From assembly GCA_017635095.1 (NCBI GenBank), contig JAGBMA010000236.1, positions 1 through 64,000 on the forward strand: a stretch of 64,000 nt of DNA. Reading direction: 5' to 3'. Below, piece after piece: positions 43,563-52,388 of the stretch; within the stretch, counting starts at the first letter, position 1; each line of letters starts with the position of its first letter. This DNA comes from Ruminiclostridium sp. GTDB lineage: Bacteria; Bacillota; Clostridia; Oscillospirales; Ruminococcaceae. The notes under the pieces are model-generated. The model ran no database searches. It saw nothing but the letters and a program-made list of their open reading frames with translations, and was not told the origin of the DNA. The position numbers were made by a program, and so were the translations under genes.

Positions 43563-44561
43563 TCAAAGGTTCTTGTATTTATCGTAAGCACGCTGTTCGA
43601 TCTCGGAAGTATTGAAGGAGGGCGTGTTGTCGGCTGCAGGATCCTGTGTCCTGCGTTTTTCGAGCCGGGACGGGTCGGTTATGCCCTCTGCTGACCACTT
43701 GCGCAGTATCTTGTCCATATACGGGAAGCTGAGCTTTCCGGTATTGTTTATGGTAATATCATAGGCTTCGTCGATCAGAGCGTCGGAAATACCCATATCG
43801 GTCCATTCGGCGATCATCTGCTTCTGCTTCACCGAGAATGCCGATGAAAGACCGAATTTTGCATGGAGCCGGTTTTCCGCTGTATTCCTGTTCTGGAGCT
43901 GACGTATGCGCTCCTCGGCTTTCCGGATATCATCTATGCCGCTCTCTATCCAGTCTCTCGCCACTGATTTCATATATGCCGGAGTAGCCTTGTCTATGTT
44001 GAAGCAGTATTCTATCAGCATCATTGTGACTTCGCACGGCAGCCCGATCTCTTCCACGAGTATCATGAGGGTCTGCTGTTCGGCATGACGAGGGGGTCTG
44101 CCCGCAAGCCGTTCGTATGTATCGAAAAGGTACTTTACAGCCTTGTCTCCGTTTACTGCACCGGCGATTATCTTCGGCGGGAAGTGGGTCTCGGAGTTAA
44201 GAGCGGCTCTCGCTTCGGGAGTGGAGAGTTCCGTGTGAGGATCCGGGGAAGAAGGCGCGGCATGGACAGCAGCATCGGGAGCGGCACTGTGCGGGGCATC
44301 GGACGGGTAGTATTCGCTTCCGCTTACGGAAAGCACCTGTGCATTCACCCAGTACAGCAGCGCGTCGGAAACATCTTCCTTGCTGATACCGAGCTCAGAA
44401 GCTATTATCTCGTCTTTTATGCCGACGTCGGGGTATGCGAGAAGATACAGCAGCACCTTTATTTGTGTGCCCGAGGCAAGCTTGAGATGATGTTCGTCAA
44501 CAATGCAGGAGGGTACTGCAAAGACCTTTCTCCATGCGCCGAGGTTTATTCTGTGATCCAT
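43563..44561 (-). CDS. DnaD-like replication initiation protein
   Basis: A 332-residue protein. An N-terminal winged-helix DDBH1 domain (about 20-90: SGTQIKVLLYLLAY, SELGISKEDVSDALLYW) is followed by a Ser/Pro/Ala-rich linker (about 95-135), a first DnaB_2/DDBH2 domain near 145-215 (YERLAGRPPRHAEQQTL, YCFNIDKATPAYMKSVARDWIESGI) and a second helical one near 235-290 with YMDKILRKWSAEGI. DnaD remodels DNA and recruits the helicase loader in primosome assembly. ATG 44561 with AGGAGG upstream; first gene of the dnaD-dnaI-der-plsY-esterase operon. Confidence 0.9.
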   Translation of the reverse strand: MDHRINLGAWRKVFAVPSCIVDEHHLKLASGTQIKVLLYLLAYPDVGIKDEIIASELGISKEDVSDALLYWVNAQVLSVSGSEYYPSDAPHSAAPDAAVHAAPSSPDPHTELSTPEARAALNSETHFPPKIIAGAVNGDKAVKYLFDTYERLAGRPPRHAEQQTLMILVEEIGLPCEVTMMLIEYCFNIDKATPAYMKSVARDWIESGIDDIRKAEERIRQLQNRNTAENRLHAKFGLSSAFSVKQKQMIAEWTDMGISDALIDEAYDITINNTGKLSFPYMDKILRKWSAEGITDPSRLEKRRTQDPAADNTPSFNTSEIEQRAYDKYKNL

Positions 44562-44639
44562 AATGCCTGCCTCCTTTCGTAATGATATCTCCGGCGGTGC
44601 GTCGGGAAACGATCGTTCCCGAAATGCAAATACTTTATT

Positions 44640-44668
44640 ATTATATCACAATATTGTTTTTTTTGCAA
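44640..44668 (-). promoter_or_regulatory. Promoter of the dnaD operon
   Basis: On the minus strand TTGCAA (44668-44663), a 17-nt spacer and TATAAT (44645-44640). A small inverted repeat CGGGAA/TTCCCG near 44603-44621 lies in the leader. Confidence 0.75.
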
Positions 44669-44722
44669 TACCGAAATTTACAATGAATACAAATAAACGG
44701 AAATGTAAATTCTGCTATAAGG

Positions 44723-44751
44723 TTGACTTTTGGGCGGAATTGTGCTAATAT
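44723..44751 (+). promoter_or_regulatory. Promoter of the SGNH lipoprotein gene
   Basis: TTGACT (44723-44728), a 17-nt spacer and TAATAT (44746-44751), divergent from the dnaD promoter. Confidence 0.65.
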
Positions 44752-44825
44752 AAATGTATTGACTTTTTGCGGGATCGGTTTGTCGATCCTTGACGTATAA
44801 ACCAAAAAGAAAGAAAAGATATTAT

Positions 44826-45893
44826 ATGAAGATCAACAGGAAAGCTGTTATTTCAGCCGCCGCGGTTCTGCTGCTGTCCGGCTGTGCTCATGATATTTCA
44901 AAGACGGTCCCCACCGAGGAAAGCGCAGTCGAGGTGCTTGCGACCCAGGAAACGACAACAACTTCCGTTACCACCACCACTACCGAAAAGATCACCGTTA
45001 TAACGACTACGGAATCACAGACCACGACGGAATCCGAAACGACCACCGAGACGGCAGAAGTATCCGTATCCGATGAAGATACGACAACTGCACCGTCGGA
45101 GGGTACATACACGATATATTCGGACGAGTATAAAGAGTACCCCTTGTCCGCAGATTACAAGGATTTCCTCTCGAAGTGCGTTTTCGTCGGCGACAGTATC
45201 TGCAGCGGCCTCAAAGCCTACGATATAATACCGGCGGACAGAGTATGCGCAGTCGGAAATGTGGCCGCAAGAAACATCTTCGAGGACTGGGTGGAGTTCA
45301 AGGTTAACGGGAGCAAGCTGCCGCTGCTGTCCGCGCTGGTGGATCTTAAACCCGAGTACATAGTGTTTTCCATGGGAATGAACGATGTAAATATGACATC
45401 GGAGAGTACTTTCTGCAAGAACTACGACGATATTCTCTCCCAGGTATCGAGTTTCCTGCCCGACGCCAAGCTGATCGTGCTTTCGATCACTCCGATAACC
45501 TACGGCGAAAACGGCAAGCTCTTTACGACAAATGACAATATCGACAGCTTCAACACTGCGCTCAGGGAGTATCTCGACGGCACCGGAAAGTGGATCTATG
45601 CGGACGTGGCGCATGAAATGAAGAACACACACAATATGTTGAAGGACAATTACCTCGGTTCGCCCGACGGCGTGCATCTCGCTCCCGACGCATATTACGC
45701 TATACTGTACCAGCTCTGTGAGCGTGTTGTGGACGGAAAAGTGTACAATTTCGACGGTACTTTCTCCTGGACAGATGATGCCATAAAGCCTGCACAGACC
45801 ACTGCAAAGACAAAGAAAACCACAGAACCGGAGACGCTTCCGGAACATGACGGAGAGCTTTCCGGGGTCATCGAACTGTCGGATCCGGACTGA
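44826..45893 (+). CDS. SGNH/GDSL hydrolase lipoprotein with Thr-rich linker
   Basis: A 355-residue secreted lipoprotein. Signal MKINRKAVISAAAVLLLSG with lipobox Cys at 20; residues about 38-95 form a Thr/Glu/Ser-rich linker (repeated TTT and TTTES units), like cell-surface linkers of Ruminococcus. The hydrolase domain shows FVGDSICSGL (block I), VFSMGMNDVNM (block III) and PDGVHLAPDAYY (Asp-His). A likely target is an acyl or acetyl group on cell-wall or plant polysaccharide (inference). A second Thr-rich stretch is near the C-terminus. The ribosome site is a weak A-rich stretch. Confidence 0.85.
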   Translation: MKINRKAVISAAAVLLLSGCAHDISKTVPTEESAVEVLATQETTTTSVTTTTTEKITVITTTESQTTTESETTTETAEVSVSDEDTTTAPSEGTYTIYSDEYKEYPLSADYKDFLSKCVFVGDSICSGLKAYDIIPADRVCAVGNVAARNIFEDWVEFKVNGSKLPLLSALVDLKPEYIVFSMGMNDVNMTSESTFCKNYDDILSQVSSFLPDAKLIVLSITPITYGENGKLFTTNDNIDSFNTALREYLDGTGKWIYADVAHEMKNTHNMLKDNYLGSPDGVHLAPDAYYAILYQLCERVVDGKVYNFDGTFSWTDDAIKPAQTTAKTKKTTEPETLPEHDGELSGVIELSDPD

Positions 45894-45967
45894 TAAGACC
45901 CCGAAAACGCGGAACATCACGCGGAACGCGGTTGTGAAAATTTTATGAAAAATTTTTCAAAAAACAC

Positions 45968-45996
45968 TTGCATTTCACTATATGTTGTGGTATAAT
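45968..45996 (+). promoter_or_regulatory. Promoter of the 102-residue protein gene
   Basis: TTGCAT (45968-45973), a 17-nt spacer and TATAAT (45991-45996), 47 nt before the start codon. Confidence 0.78.
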
Positions 45997-46042
45997 AATT
46001 AAGCAATGACCAAATATAGCATGATTGCAGGAGGACGTACCC

Positions 46043-46351
46043 ATGAAGAATGTTTCGATAACTACAAAGGGCGGAATACTTTCCGATAACGAAATACAGG
46101 CTTATGTTGACAGGGGCAGAGAACTCAAGCCCGGCCAGAAGCTTATCGGTCTCGATATTTCTATTGACGGTGACTATGTTGACCTCGCTTACCAGTACGA
46201 AGACAGACCTTTTGAGCGCATCAGACGTATCACAGGATATCTCGTAGGTACGCTCGACCGTTTCAACAACGCTAAGAGGGCGGAAGTCCTGGATCGCGTT
46301 ACTCATGAGATCACAGATGACTGCGAAGATGTATATGTAGATGCAGTCTGA
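46043..46351 (+). CDS. Small conserved-looking protein of unknown function
   Basis: A 102-residue acidic protein, no family recognised. It begins MKNVSITTKGGILSDNEIQAY and contains PGQKLIGLDISIDGDYVDLAYQ and a helix-rich second half. No membrane segment or cysteine is seen. It is a stand-alone transcription unit with a strong promoter, an AGGAGG ribosome site (46029-46034) and a terminator, which argues for a real, well-expressed gene. Confidence 0.75.
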   Translation: MKNVSITTKGGILSDNEIQAYVDRGRELKPGQKLIGLDISIDGDYVDLAYQYEDRPFERIRRITGYLVGTLDRFNNAKRAEVLDRVTHEITDDCEDVYVDAV

Positions 46352-46367
46352 TATATAGCTTAAATCG

Positions 46368-46403
46368 ATACCCGTTCCGATGTCTTGTCGGAGCGGGTAT
46401 TTT
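46368..46403 (+). terminator. Terminator of the small-protein gene
   Basis: ATACCCGTTCCGA (46368-46380) pairs with TCGGAGCGGGTAT (46388-46400; one G-T pair), followed by TTTT. Confidence 0.85.
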
Positions 46404-46416
46404 GCATTTATAAACG

Positions 46417-46448
46417 GAAAAGCGCTGTACACGGCCGTGTACAGCGCT
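46417..46448 (-). terminator. 28-bp perfect palindrome acting as minus-strand terminator
   Basis: AGCGCTGTACACGG (46421-46434) is followed by its exact reverse complement (46435-46448). On the minus strand it is followed by TTTTCC and sits six bases after the stop codon of the large sensor gene. Confidence 0.8.
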
Positions 46449-46454
46449 GATCTG

Positions 46455-49400
46455 TTATTGCGGGATATATACACAGAGATCGTCTGTGCTCATAGCCTTT
46501 TCAGCGGTATAAACATATTCTCCCGAGTGTGTATGTATCTTTCGGGTGAAGCTGTCGCCGCCGGGGTGAACGGGGAAGAGGGCATCGCCTGATTCATTGA
46601 ACGCCTCGACCTTTGATTCATCTGCCGCAAGCACATTTCCGCCGGTTATGACAGTGTTGCATCTTTCGCCGCCGAACTGGATCACACAGCCTGAAAGTAT
46701 CTTAACCGCTGCCGTTCCGCCGGAGATGAAGACAGTTCCTATGCCTTCAATGCTTCCGTAACCGCATATCGTATCGCCTTCGCCGTATGCATTCACATAT
46801 CCGCCGGTGATCTCGATCCTTGTGCTTCCGTCAACAGCACCGATGCATACAGCCTTGGAGCTGTGAACTACGGCATTGACGGAACCGCTGTTTATAGCGA
46901 TCTCGGAGAGACCGGGGCCGACAGAGCCGAGGGAAGCACAGCGCTCACCGTCGGAAACTGCATCAACAATACCGTCGGAGACAATGTTCACATCTCCGTC
47001 GAAGGAGCCTATGGAAACAACGTTCTTGCCGCTGCACTTAGTGTGTATCTCGGCTTCGGGCATGATGCGGATATCGGCGCGCCCCTTGAAGCAGCCTATG
47101 CCTATGGAGTTTACGCACTGGGTCGTAACGCTTACCTTGCCGCTTTCAAACCTGATAGCGGAATTATCCGAGTTGACGCCTCCGCCGATACATACGCCCT
47201 TTTCGATCTGAAGCTCAACGGAAACCGATCCCGTATGAGCGAATACGATCTCTCCGAAAGGTCTGCCGTCGATAAGGCTTCCTATACCTACGCTTCCGTT
47301 GCGTTTTACAGAAACATCGAGACTGCCGTCGCCGGTGATCCTGAGGGAAGCGTTTGCGGGAACGAAAATGCCGTTCTTTTCTATTGTATTTTTGCCGACG
47401 AGCCTGAGTACAACTTTGCTGTCCTGAGCGATCTGTATCGCCGGCTCATCTATTGCCTTTATGCATACGTTTTCGAGGGTGATCTCCGTTTCGGTGCCGG
47501 GTTCGGTCTTTATCTCCATCTCGAAAGTCTGACCCTCGGTCCCGGTGAATACCACACTTCCGCCTTTGAGCACGATACGTCCGTAATTTCCGAGAGCGAG
47601 GTCGTAGAGGTTAACATTCTCGCTGTCGTGCGGATAATACACCTTCAGGTCGCCGGACATCTTTGTAAGGCTCAGGTTCTCGGTCATGATCTCGTTACGG
47701 ATATTTTCGGGTATCACGCCTATGGGATCCGGAGCAGGGCGGGCGGTGTAGTAGCCTTGTATCAGGTCAACGCCGAACTCTATGACCGTCTTCATTTCCT
47801 CAAATGTCTCTACGCCTTCCGCAAGCACTTTGATGTTGTTCATTTTCGCAAACTCTATGGTGCTCTTGACGAACATCTGCTTGTTCGGGTCGTTCTGGAT
47901 ATTGGTTATGAGGAACCGGTCTATCTTTATGACGTGGGGAGCGTAACGGAGCAGATTCACTATGTTGGAGTGACCTGTGCCGTAGTCGTCAACTGCGATC
48001 TGACCTGCTTCGGCGGTCACGGTATCCGAGTTGTCAACATTTCCGAGATCGCGTATAGCGTTGAGTTCTTCATCGGAAACCGTATCCTGTTCGGTGATCT
48101 CGAATACGAAGTGCGACATATATCTGCCGTACTTTCCTTTAAGCTCCGAAAGATCCTTCTCTGAGAGGAAATTTCCGGGTATCGTATTTATGAACACCTT
48201 AGCGTCCGCGAACATTTCCATATCACGTTCATATCTTTCCATTACGTTGAACATGGTGGCTTTCTCGATCTCGTAAAGCATATTGTATTCTTTTGCGATA
48301 TCGAGTATTTCGAGAGGTGACATCTTTATGCCGCCCGATGTTCTCATCAGGGCTTCATATGCGTAGATATCGCCGGTCTTTGCGTCGATAATGGGCTGGA
48401 AGAAGTATGTGAACAGGTTCTTTTCGACGAGGGTAGTGAACTCGCTGTACAGATCCTTCGGAGTTTTGCTCTTTTCCGGAGCCTGAGCGCGTTCTTCCTT
48501 CATGACCGGAGTAAGACCGGCCTTGAGCTTGTTCATGTACATCTCTGCGTTCGCGAGCTTTATGAAGCTGCTCATGGTGCTGTCCCAGCCTGCATTTGCC
48601 ACAGTGCAGCCGCAGTTCACTTCAAGGTAGTAATCCTTGTCGCTGCTTGTATTGTATCCTTCTATGACGCCGAAAAATACGGACACCGCGTTGTCGATGA
48701 CTGTGCTGACTTCGCTCTCGCTGTCAACATAGTTGAATACTATGAACTCGTCGTTTCCGGTTCTTGCAATAAAACCGTTGTCCCTGTTTGCAAGTCTCAG
48801 GGCATCAGATGTGAATTTCACTGCCTCTTCCACATCGTCCATGCCGTAGTTTTCAAAGATGAACTTGTATTGCGGGATATTGTAAACGGAAACCATTACC
48901 GTCTTCTGATGATTTATTTCGGAAGCAGAGAACTCGTCGAACCATTTGGTAAAACCTTTGAGGTTGGGGAGTCCTGTGAGCGCGTCGGTGAACCTCGCGT
49001 TGAGCATAGTGCTCTGCATATTTGATTTCTGCAGCTTGTTGAGGAGCGCACCGAAAGCTATGTTCATGGTCTTGGAGACACGGAAGAGTTTCAGCGTCAT
49101 CTCGGTGATGTTCTCTGTTTTAAGAACATAATAGCCGCAGGGCTCCTCGCCGACAAAAACAGGCGTCAGAATGCATATCGACCGTTCTCTGAGCCATTCG
49201 CCGATATCGGGTATCATGTCTGAGCCGGGGAAGCGACCCTGTTTGCCGCGGCCGTAGTCCGAGGACATCGAGGAGATAACAATGAATTCGCTTCCGGAAT
49301 ATTCCCTTGACCTGTCGTTTGACTGACCGAGAGTGGTCATGATGAATTTTTCGCTGAGACATACGCAGGAGTTGGGGAGTATGTAGTCGCTCAGCGCATG

Positions 49401-50402
49401 ACTGAGCGTATTGATGTTATCGCTGTCGAGTACGCTGTCCACCCATTTATATACATGACCTTCGTGCTGTCTTGTATCGTAGTTGGTACGGAAAAGCTGA
49501 GCGGCTCTCTGGCGGTAGTCTATCTTGTTTTCCTGAGTACAGCCGCAGGACTCGCTGAAGAAAGGGATATACTTCTCGGTAACAGTCTCCGGTGAGCTGC
49601 ATATCGTATCGCCGCTGATAACACTGAAAACGAGCTCTGCGAGATCGTTTATGTCTTCCTGGCAGGTGGAGATGCGAGGGGTATAATACTCTGCGCTTAT
49701 AAGACCGTCAAAGCCGGTGACCGCAATATCTTCCGGCACTTTGTAGCCTTTTTCCGCAAGTTCCTCACAAACTGTGACCGCCATAGTGTCGTTTGCACAC
49801 ACTATCGCATCGGGGATACCGTCCTGTCTTGCTATTATCTTTCTTGCTGCAACTTTGGTGGGCTGATCCCAGTAATCTCCGTAATAAACGAGGTCGTCGG
49901 AAAAAGGAACACCGTATTCCGCAAGCACTTCCTTAAAGCAGGCGAGACGTGCTTCCGTATGCGGATCGTCCGTCATTCTTCCGCCCACGAATACGGGCTT
50001 CTTTACGCCGTGAACATCGAAAAGATGACGGATAAGCGTCTTGTATGCGTCGATATAGTCGGTAACGATGTTCACACAGCCGTCATGAGTACCGTGAACA
50101 AGAACAACGGGAACATTCTTTTCGTTTGCTTTTCTTATTATGAGATCCGGAACGCTTTTGTCGTAGAAGCATTCGTCAAGGATCACAAGATGATCAATGA
50201 TATCATAGTTAATCATCTCGAATATGCTCTTTGAGCCCATATCGTAGCTGTCGCCGTAGTAAAGATCTCGGGGACTGTTGAATACAACGGTCTTGTAACC
50301 GTTCTTTTCGGCTATAGGGTGAAAAGAAGTCAGGAAATCGGTCCTGAATTCATCTTCAATTTTTGTAAGACATACTCCAATTATTTTTTTGTTGTCTTTC
50401 AA
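46455..50402 (-). CDS. LacI-type sensor / GGDEF / EAL / beta-helix protein
   Basis: A 1315-residue protein with no signal peptide or membrane helix. Order: (1) residues about 1-285, periplasmic-binding-like fold as in LacI-family ligand domains but without the HTH (KIIGVCLTKIEDEF start, DAIVCANDTMAVTVCEELAEKGYKVPEDIAVTGFDG); (2) about 290-480, linker with SCGCTQE and a GAF-like part; (3) about 485-650, GGDEF domain with the motif changed to RTGNDEF and the I-site Asp lost, probably inactive; (4) about 665-920, EAL domain with YEALMR, VFINTIPG, FEITEQD, AVDDYGTGHSN, VIKIDRF, LAEGVET, LIQGYY: the usual catalytic residues are present, so c-di-GMP cleavage is likely; (5) about 930-1290, many short repeats (IGSLxG, IxxGxVxA) suggesting a right-handed beta-helix, similar to carbohydrate-binding Cthe_2159-like domains. 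The start is TTG 50402 with AAAGGTGAT upstream. A sugar-controlled c-di-GMP phosphodiesterase is inferred. Confidence 0.9.
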   Translation of the reverse strand: MKDNKKIIGVCLTKIEDEFRTDFLTSFHPIAEKNGYKTVVFNSPRDLYYGDSYDMGSKSIFEMINYDIIDHLVILDECFYDKSVPDLIIRKANEKNVPVVLVHGTHDGCVNIVTDYIDAYKTLIRHLFDVHGVKKPVFVGGRMTDDPHTEARLACFKEVLAEYGVPFSDDLVYYGDYWDQPTKVAARKIIARQDGIPDAIVCANDTMAVTVCEELAEKGYKVPEDIAVTGFDGLISAEYYTPRISTCQEDINDLAELVFSVISGDTICSSPETVTEKYIPFFSESCGCTQENKIDYRQRAAQLFRTNYDTRQHEGHVYKWVDSVLDSDNINTLSHALSDYILPNSCVCLSEKFIMTTLGQSNDRSREYSGSEFIVISSMSSDYGRGKQGRFPGSDMIPDIGEWLRERSICILTPVFVGEEPCGYYVLKTENITEMTLKLFRVSKTMNIAFGALLNKLQKSNMQSTMLNARFTDALTGLPNLKGFTKWFDEFSASEINHQKTVMVSVYNIPQYKFIFENYGMDDVEEAVKFTSDALRLANRDNGFIARTGNDEFIVFNYVDSESEVSTVIDNAVSVFFGVIEGYNTSSDKDYYLEVNCGCTVANAGWDSTMSSFIKLANAEMYMNKLKAGLTPVMKEERAQAPEKSKTPKDLYSEFTTLVEKNLFTYFFQPIIDAKTGDIYAYEALMRTSGGIKMSPLEILDIAKEYNMLYEIEKATMFNVMERYERDMEMFADAKVFINTIPGNFLSEKDLSELKGKYGRYMSHFVFEITEQDTVSDEELNAIRDLGNVDNSDTVTAEAGQIAVDDYGTGHSNIVNLLRYAPHVIKIDRFLITNIQNDPNKQMFVKSTIEFAKMNNIKVLAEGVETFEEMKTVIEFGVDLIQGYYTARPAPDPIGVIPENIRNEIMTENLSLTKMSGDLKVYYPHDSENVNLYDLALGNYGRIVLKGGSVVFTGTEGQTFEMEIKTEPGTETEITLENVCIKAIDEPAIQIAQDSKVVLRLVGKNTIEKNGIFVPANASLRITGDGSLDVSVKRNGSVGIGSLIDGRPFGEIVFAHTGSVSVELQIEKGVCIGGGVNSDNSAIRFESGKVSVTTQCVNSIGIGCFKGRADIRIMPEAEIHTKCSGKNVVSIGSFDGDVNIVSDGIVDAVSDGERCASLGSVGPGLSEIAINSGSVNAVVHSSKAVCIGAVDGSTRIEITGGYVNAYGEGDTICGYGSIEGIGTVFISGGTAAVKILSGCVIQFGGERCNTVITGGNVLAADESKVEAFNESGDALFPVHPGGDSFTRKIHTHSGEYVYTAEKAMSTDDLCVYIPQ

Positions 50403-50428
50403 TCGGGATCACCTTTTTCTGCGATGTG

Positions 50429-50437
50429 ATTATAGCA
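50429..50437 (-). promoter_or_regulatory. Extended -10 promoter of the sensor/EAL gene
   Basis: On the minus strand TGCTATAAT forms an extended -10 element about 27 nt before the TTG start. No clear -35 box. The rest of the 50403-50554 gap holds nothing else. Confidence 0.5.
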
Positions 50438-50554
50438 CATTATTATATGAATTATATCACATTTGCCGGATTACGTCAATAGAATACAAAAACGGTTGTG
50501 AAATTTGCTGAATTTTTTTATAAATTTATACTGCTGCGGTTACAGTTCGGGTAC

Positions 50555-50989
50555 TCACAGAAACTTTCTGAGACCGTCCGCGTACTTTTCCTCGCCGCTT
50601 AAAAGATCTTCCGCAAGCTTTATCGTCTCCGGAGCCGCATTCCTGCTATGGTTTACGGATCTGGCGATATTGACTATCCCCATATTCGTCCCGTCGTACA
50701 TGAGCTCCGCGATATGACTTCGGTCGTTGTTCACAGCCGTCTTCATGGCTATGCCCATCTGTGCCATGGTCTGCTGCATCGCAGGCACCGGCTGTGCCTT
50801 CATTCCGGAGGCTTCGAGACGCCTCCTTGCGGTCATACAGGCTCCCGCATAGTGATCCTTCTGCCGTTTCAGATACTCGCCGAGTTCCTTGTCCCGGCAC
50901 CTGCCGATCACCTGTTTTGTGCTGTCATAAGCCATACGGCTGTTTTTGTATATGGTATTGAGAATATCTTCATCGTTTTTGTGAAGCAT
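50555..50989 (-). CDS. Small helical-bundle protein, possibly DUF2383/ferritin-like
   Basis: A 144-residue, almost wholly alpha-helical protein. Helices are visible as DILNTIYKNSRMAYDSTKQVIG, LGEYLKRQKDHYAGACMTARRRLEA, a Met/Gln-rich helix (AMQQTMAQMGIAMKTAV) and ETIKLAEDLLSGEEKYADGLRK. The layout resembles four-helix-bundle proteins of the DUF2383/ferritin-like superfamily; metal ligands are not clear. AAGGAGGG gives a strong ribosome site. Function unknown. Confidence 0.7.
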   Translation of the reverse strand: MLHKNDEDILNTIYKNSRMAYDSTKQVIGRCRDKELGEYLKRQKDHYAGACMTARRRLEASGMKAQPVPAMQQTMAQMGIAMKTAVNNDRSHIAELMYDGTNMGIVNIARSVNHSRNAAPETIKLAEDLLSGEEKYADGLRKFL

Positions 50990-51041
50990 AACTTGCCCTC
51001 CTTTGGTTCGTTATACTTCATTATCCGCAAAAAACGTGCTA

Positions 51042-52388
51042 TTATTCACGAACGAGCAGTATCACGCATTCAACGTGAGCAGTTCTGCTGAAAAGATCGG
51101 CGCCGCGGACGCTAACTGTCCTGTAGCCACGCTCCGCAAGATATCCGCAGTCCCTCGCGGCGGTTGCGGGGTTGCAGGAGATCATCACTATGCGTTCGGG
51201 AGAAAAAGCCGTGATGTTGTCGAGAGTTTCGGTGCTGCAGCCTTTCCGCGCCGGATCTACCGTGACCACATCTGCTCTGAGTCCTTTTTCCCGGAGCAGG
51301 GAAGTGACCTGACCCGCGTCGCCGCAGTGGAATTGCGCATTTGTGAAGCCGTTGAGCTCCGCGTTTTTGCGTGCGTTTTCAACTGCGCTCGGTACGATCT
51401 CGACTCCGATAAGTCCGGTAGCATTTCCGGCTATTGAAAGCCCCACCGTACCTATCCCGCAGTACAGGTCGATGAGCGTTTTGCCGTCTGCCTGCGCAAG
51501 TCTTCCGGCTTCGTCGTAAAGCTTCTCCGCCATGGGCGTATTCACCTGATAGAACGACCTGGGCGAGATCACGAACTGCTTTCCGAGCATAGTGTCCGTG
51601 ATCTCCGGTGATCCGCAGAGAGTATGTTCTTCATCGCCGTAAATGACGTTGGTCCTGTCCCTGTTTATGTTGGCAGCGACGCCCCGGATCGCGGGAAACC
51701 GCTTCATCAGTATTGTACCGAGTTTTCTGAACTCCGGGACATTTCTTCTTGCAACGAGCACGACATTGATCTCGCCGGAGTAGTGCCCTCTGCGTATGCA
51801 GATATGACGGAGAACGCCGTTATGCAGCTCCTCGTTGTATGGGGAAATGCCGAGTTTTGTGCATTCTTCGAGTACGAAGCTCCGTATCTCTCCGAAAATA
51901 CCGCTTTCGAGCCTGCAGTTCTCACAGGGAATGACTCGGTGACTGCGGACTGCAAAAAAGCCGCTGGTGAGGGCACCGTTCTTATCCCTTGCAACAGGGT
52001 ACTGGGCTTTATTGCGGTATCCGGAGGTGCGATCGTTGGGTATTATCGGAAGAAATTCCGGCTCGATCTTTCCTATCCTTGTGAAAGCGGAACGTATCAT
52101 CTCTTCTTTTGCGCGGAGTTCCGCCTCGTAGGAAATATGCCTGAACACACAGCCGCCGCACTTCCCGAAAACGTCGCAGTCAGGGGAAATGCGGTCAGAT
52201 GAAGGTGTTGTTATATTTTCGGATATCCCGTAACAATAGTTCTTACCGACTTTTACGATGCGCACGTCAAGTACATCGCCGACTGCGGTAAAAGGAACGA
52301 ACACGACCATGCCGTCGTATCTTCCCACGCCTGCGCCTTCATCGGTAAGACTTTCTATTGTCAGCCGGATCACATCGTTTTTATTCAT
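51042..52388 (-). CDS. 23S rRNA (uracil-C5)-methyltransferase, RlmCD/RumA family
   Basis: A 448-residue SAM-dependent RNA methyltransferase. N-terminal TRAM domain (about 1-60); iron-sulfur cysteines in CDVFGKCGGC (about 70-79) and a later CENC; SAM motif DLYCGIGTVGLSIAG near 315; catalytic VDPARKGCS and VMISCNPATAARDC at the end. The family methylates U747 and/or U1939 of 23S rRNA. Start ATG 52388 overlaps the prfB stop by 8 nt, so the two are coupled. Confidence 0.93.
   Translation of the reverse strand: MNKNDVIRLTIESLTDEGAGVGRYDGMVVFVPFTAVGDVLDVRIVKVGKNYCYGISENITTPSSDRISPDCDVFGKCGGCVFRHISYEAELRAKEEMIRSAFTRIGKIEPEFLPIIPNDRTSGYRNKAQYPVARDKNGALTSGFFAVRSHRVIPCENCRLESGIFGEIRSFVLEECTKLGISPYNEELHNGVLRHICIRRGHYSGEINVVLVARRNVPEFRKLGTILMKRFPAIRGVAANINRDRTNVIYGDEEHTLCGSPEITDTMLGKQFVISPRSFYQVNTPMAEKLYDEAGRLAQADGKTLIDLYCGIGTVGLSIAGNATGLIGVEIVPSAVENARKNAELNGFTNAQFHCGDAGQVTSLLREKGLRADVVTVDPARKGCSTETLDNITAFSPERIVMISCNPATAARDCGYLAERGYRTVSVRGADLFSRTAHVECVILLVRE

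Noticed and set aside
44890..45130. CRISPR-like or tandem DNA repeat in the SGNH gene
   Set aside because: The repetition comes from Thr codons in a protein linker; spacing and units are irregular.
46863..48164. Open frame of 433 codons on the plus strand inside the sensor/EAL gene
   Set aside because: It lies opposite a clearly real multidomain gene, and its translation shows no domain.
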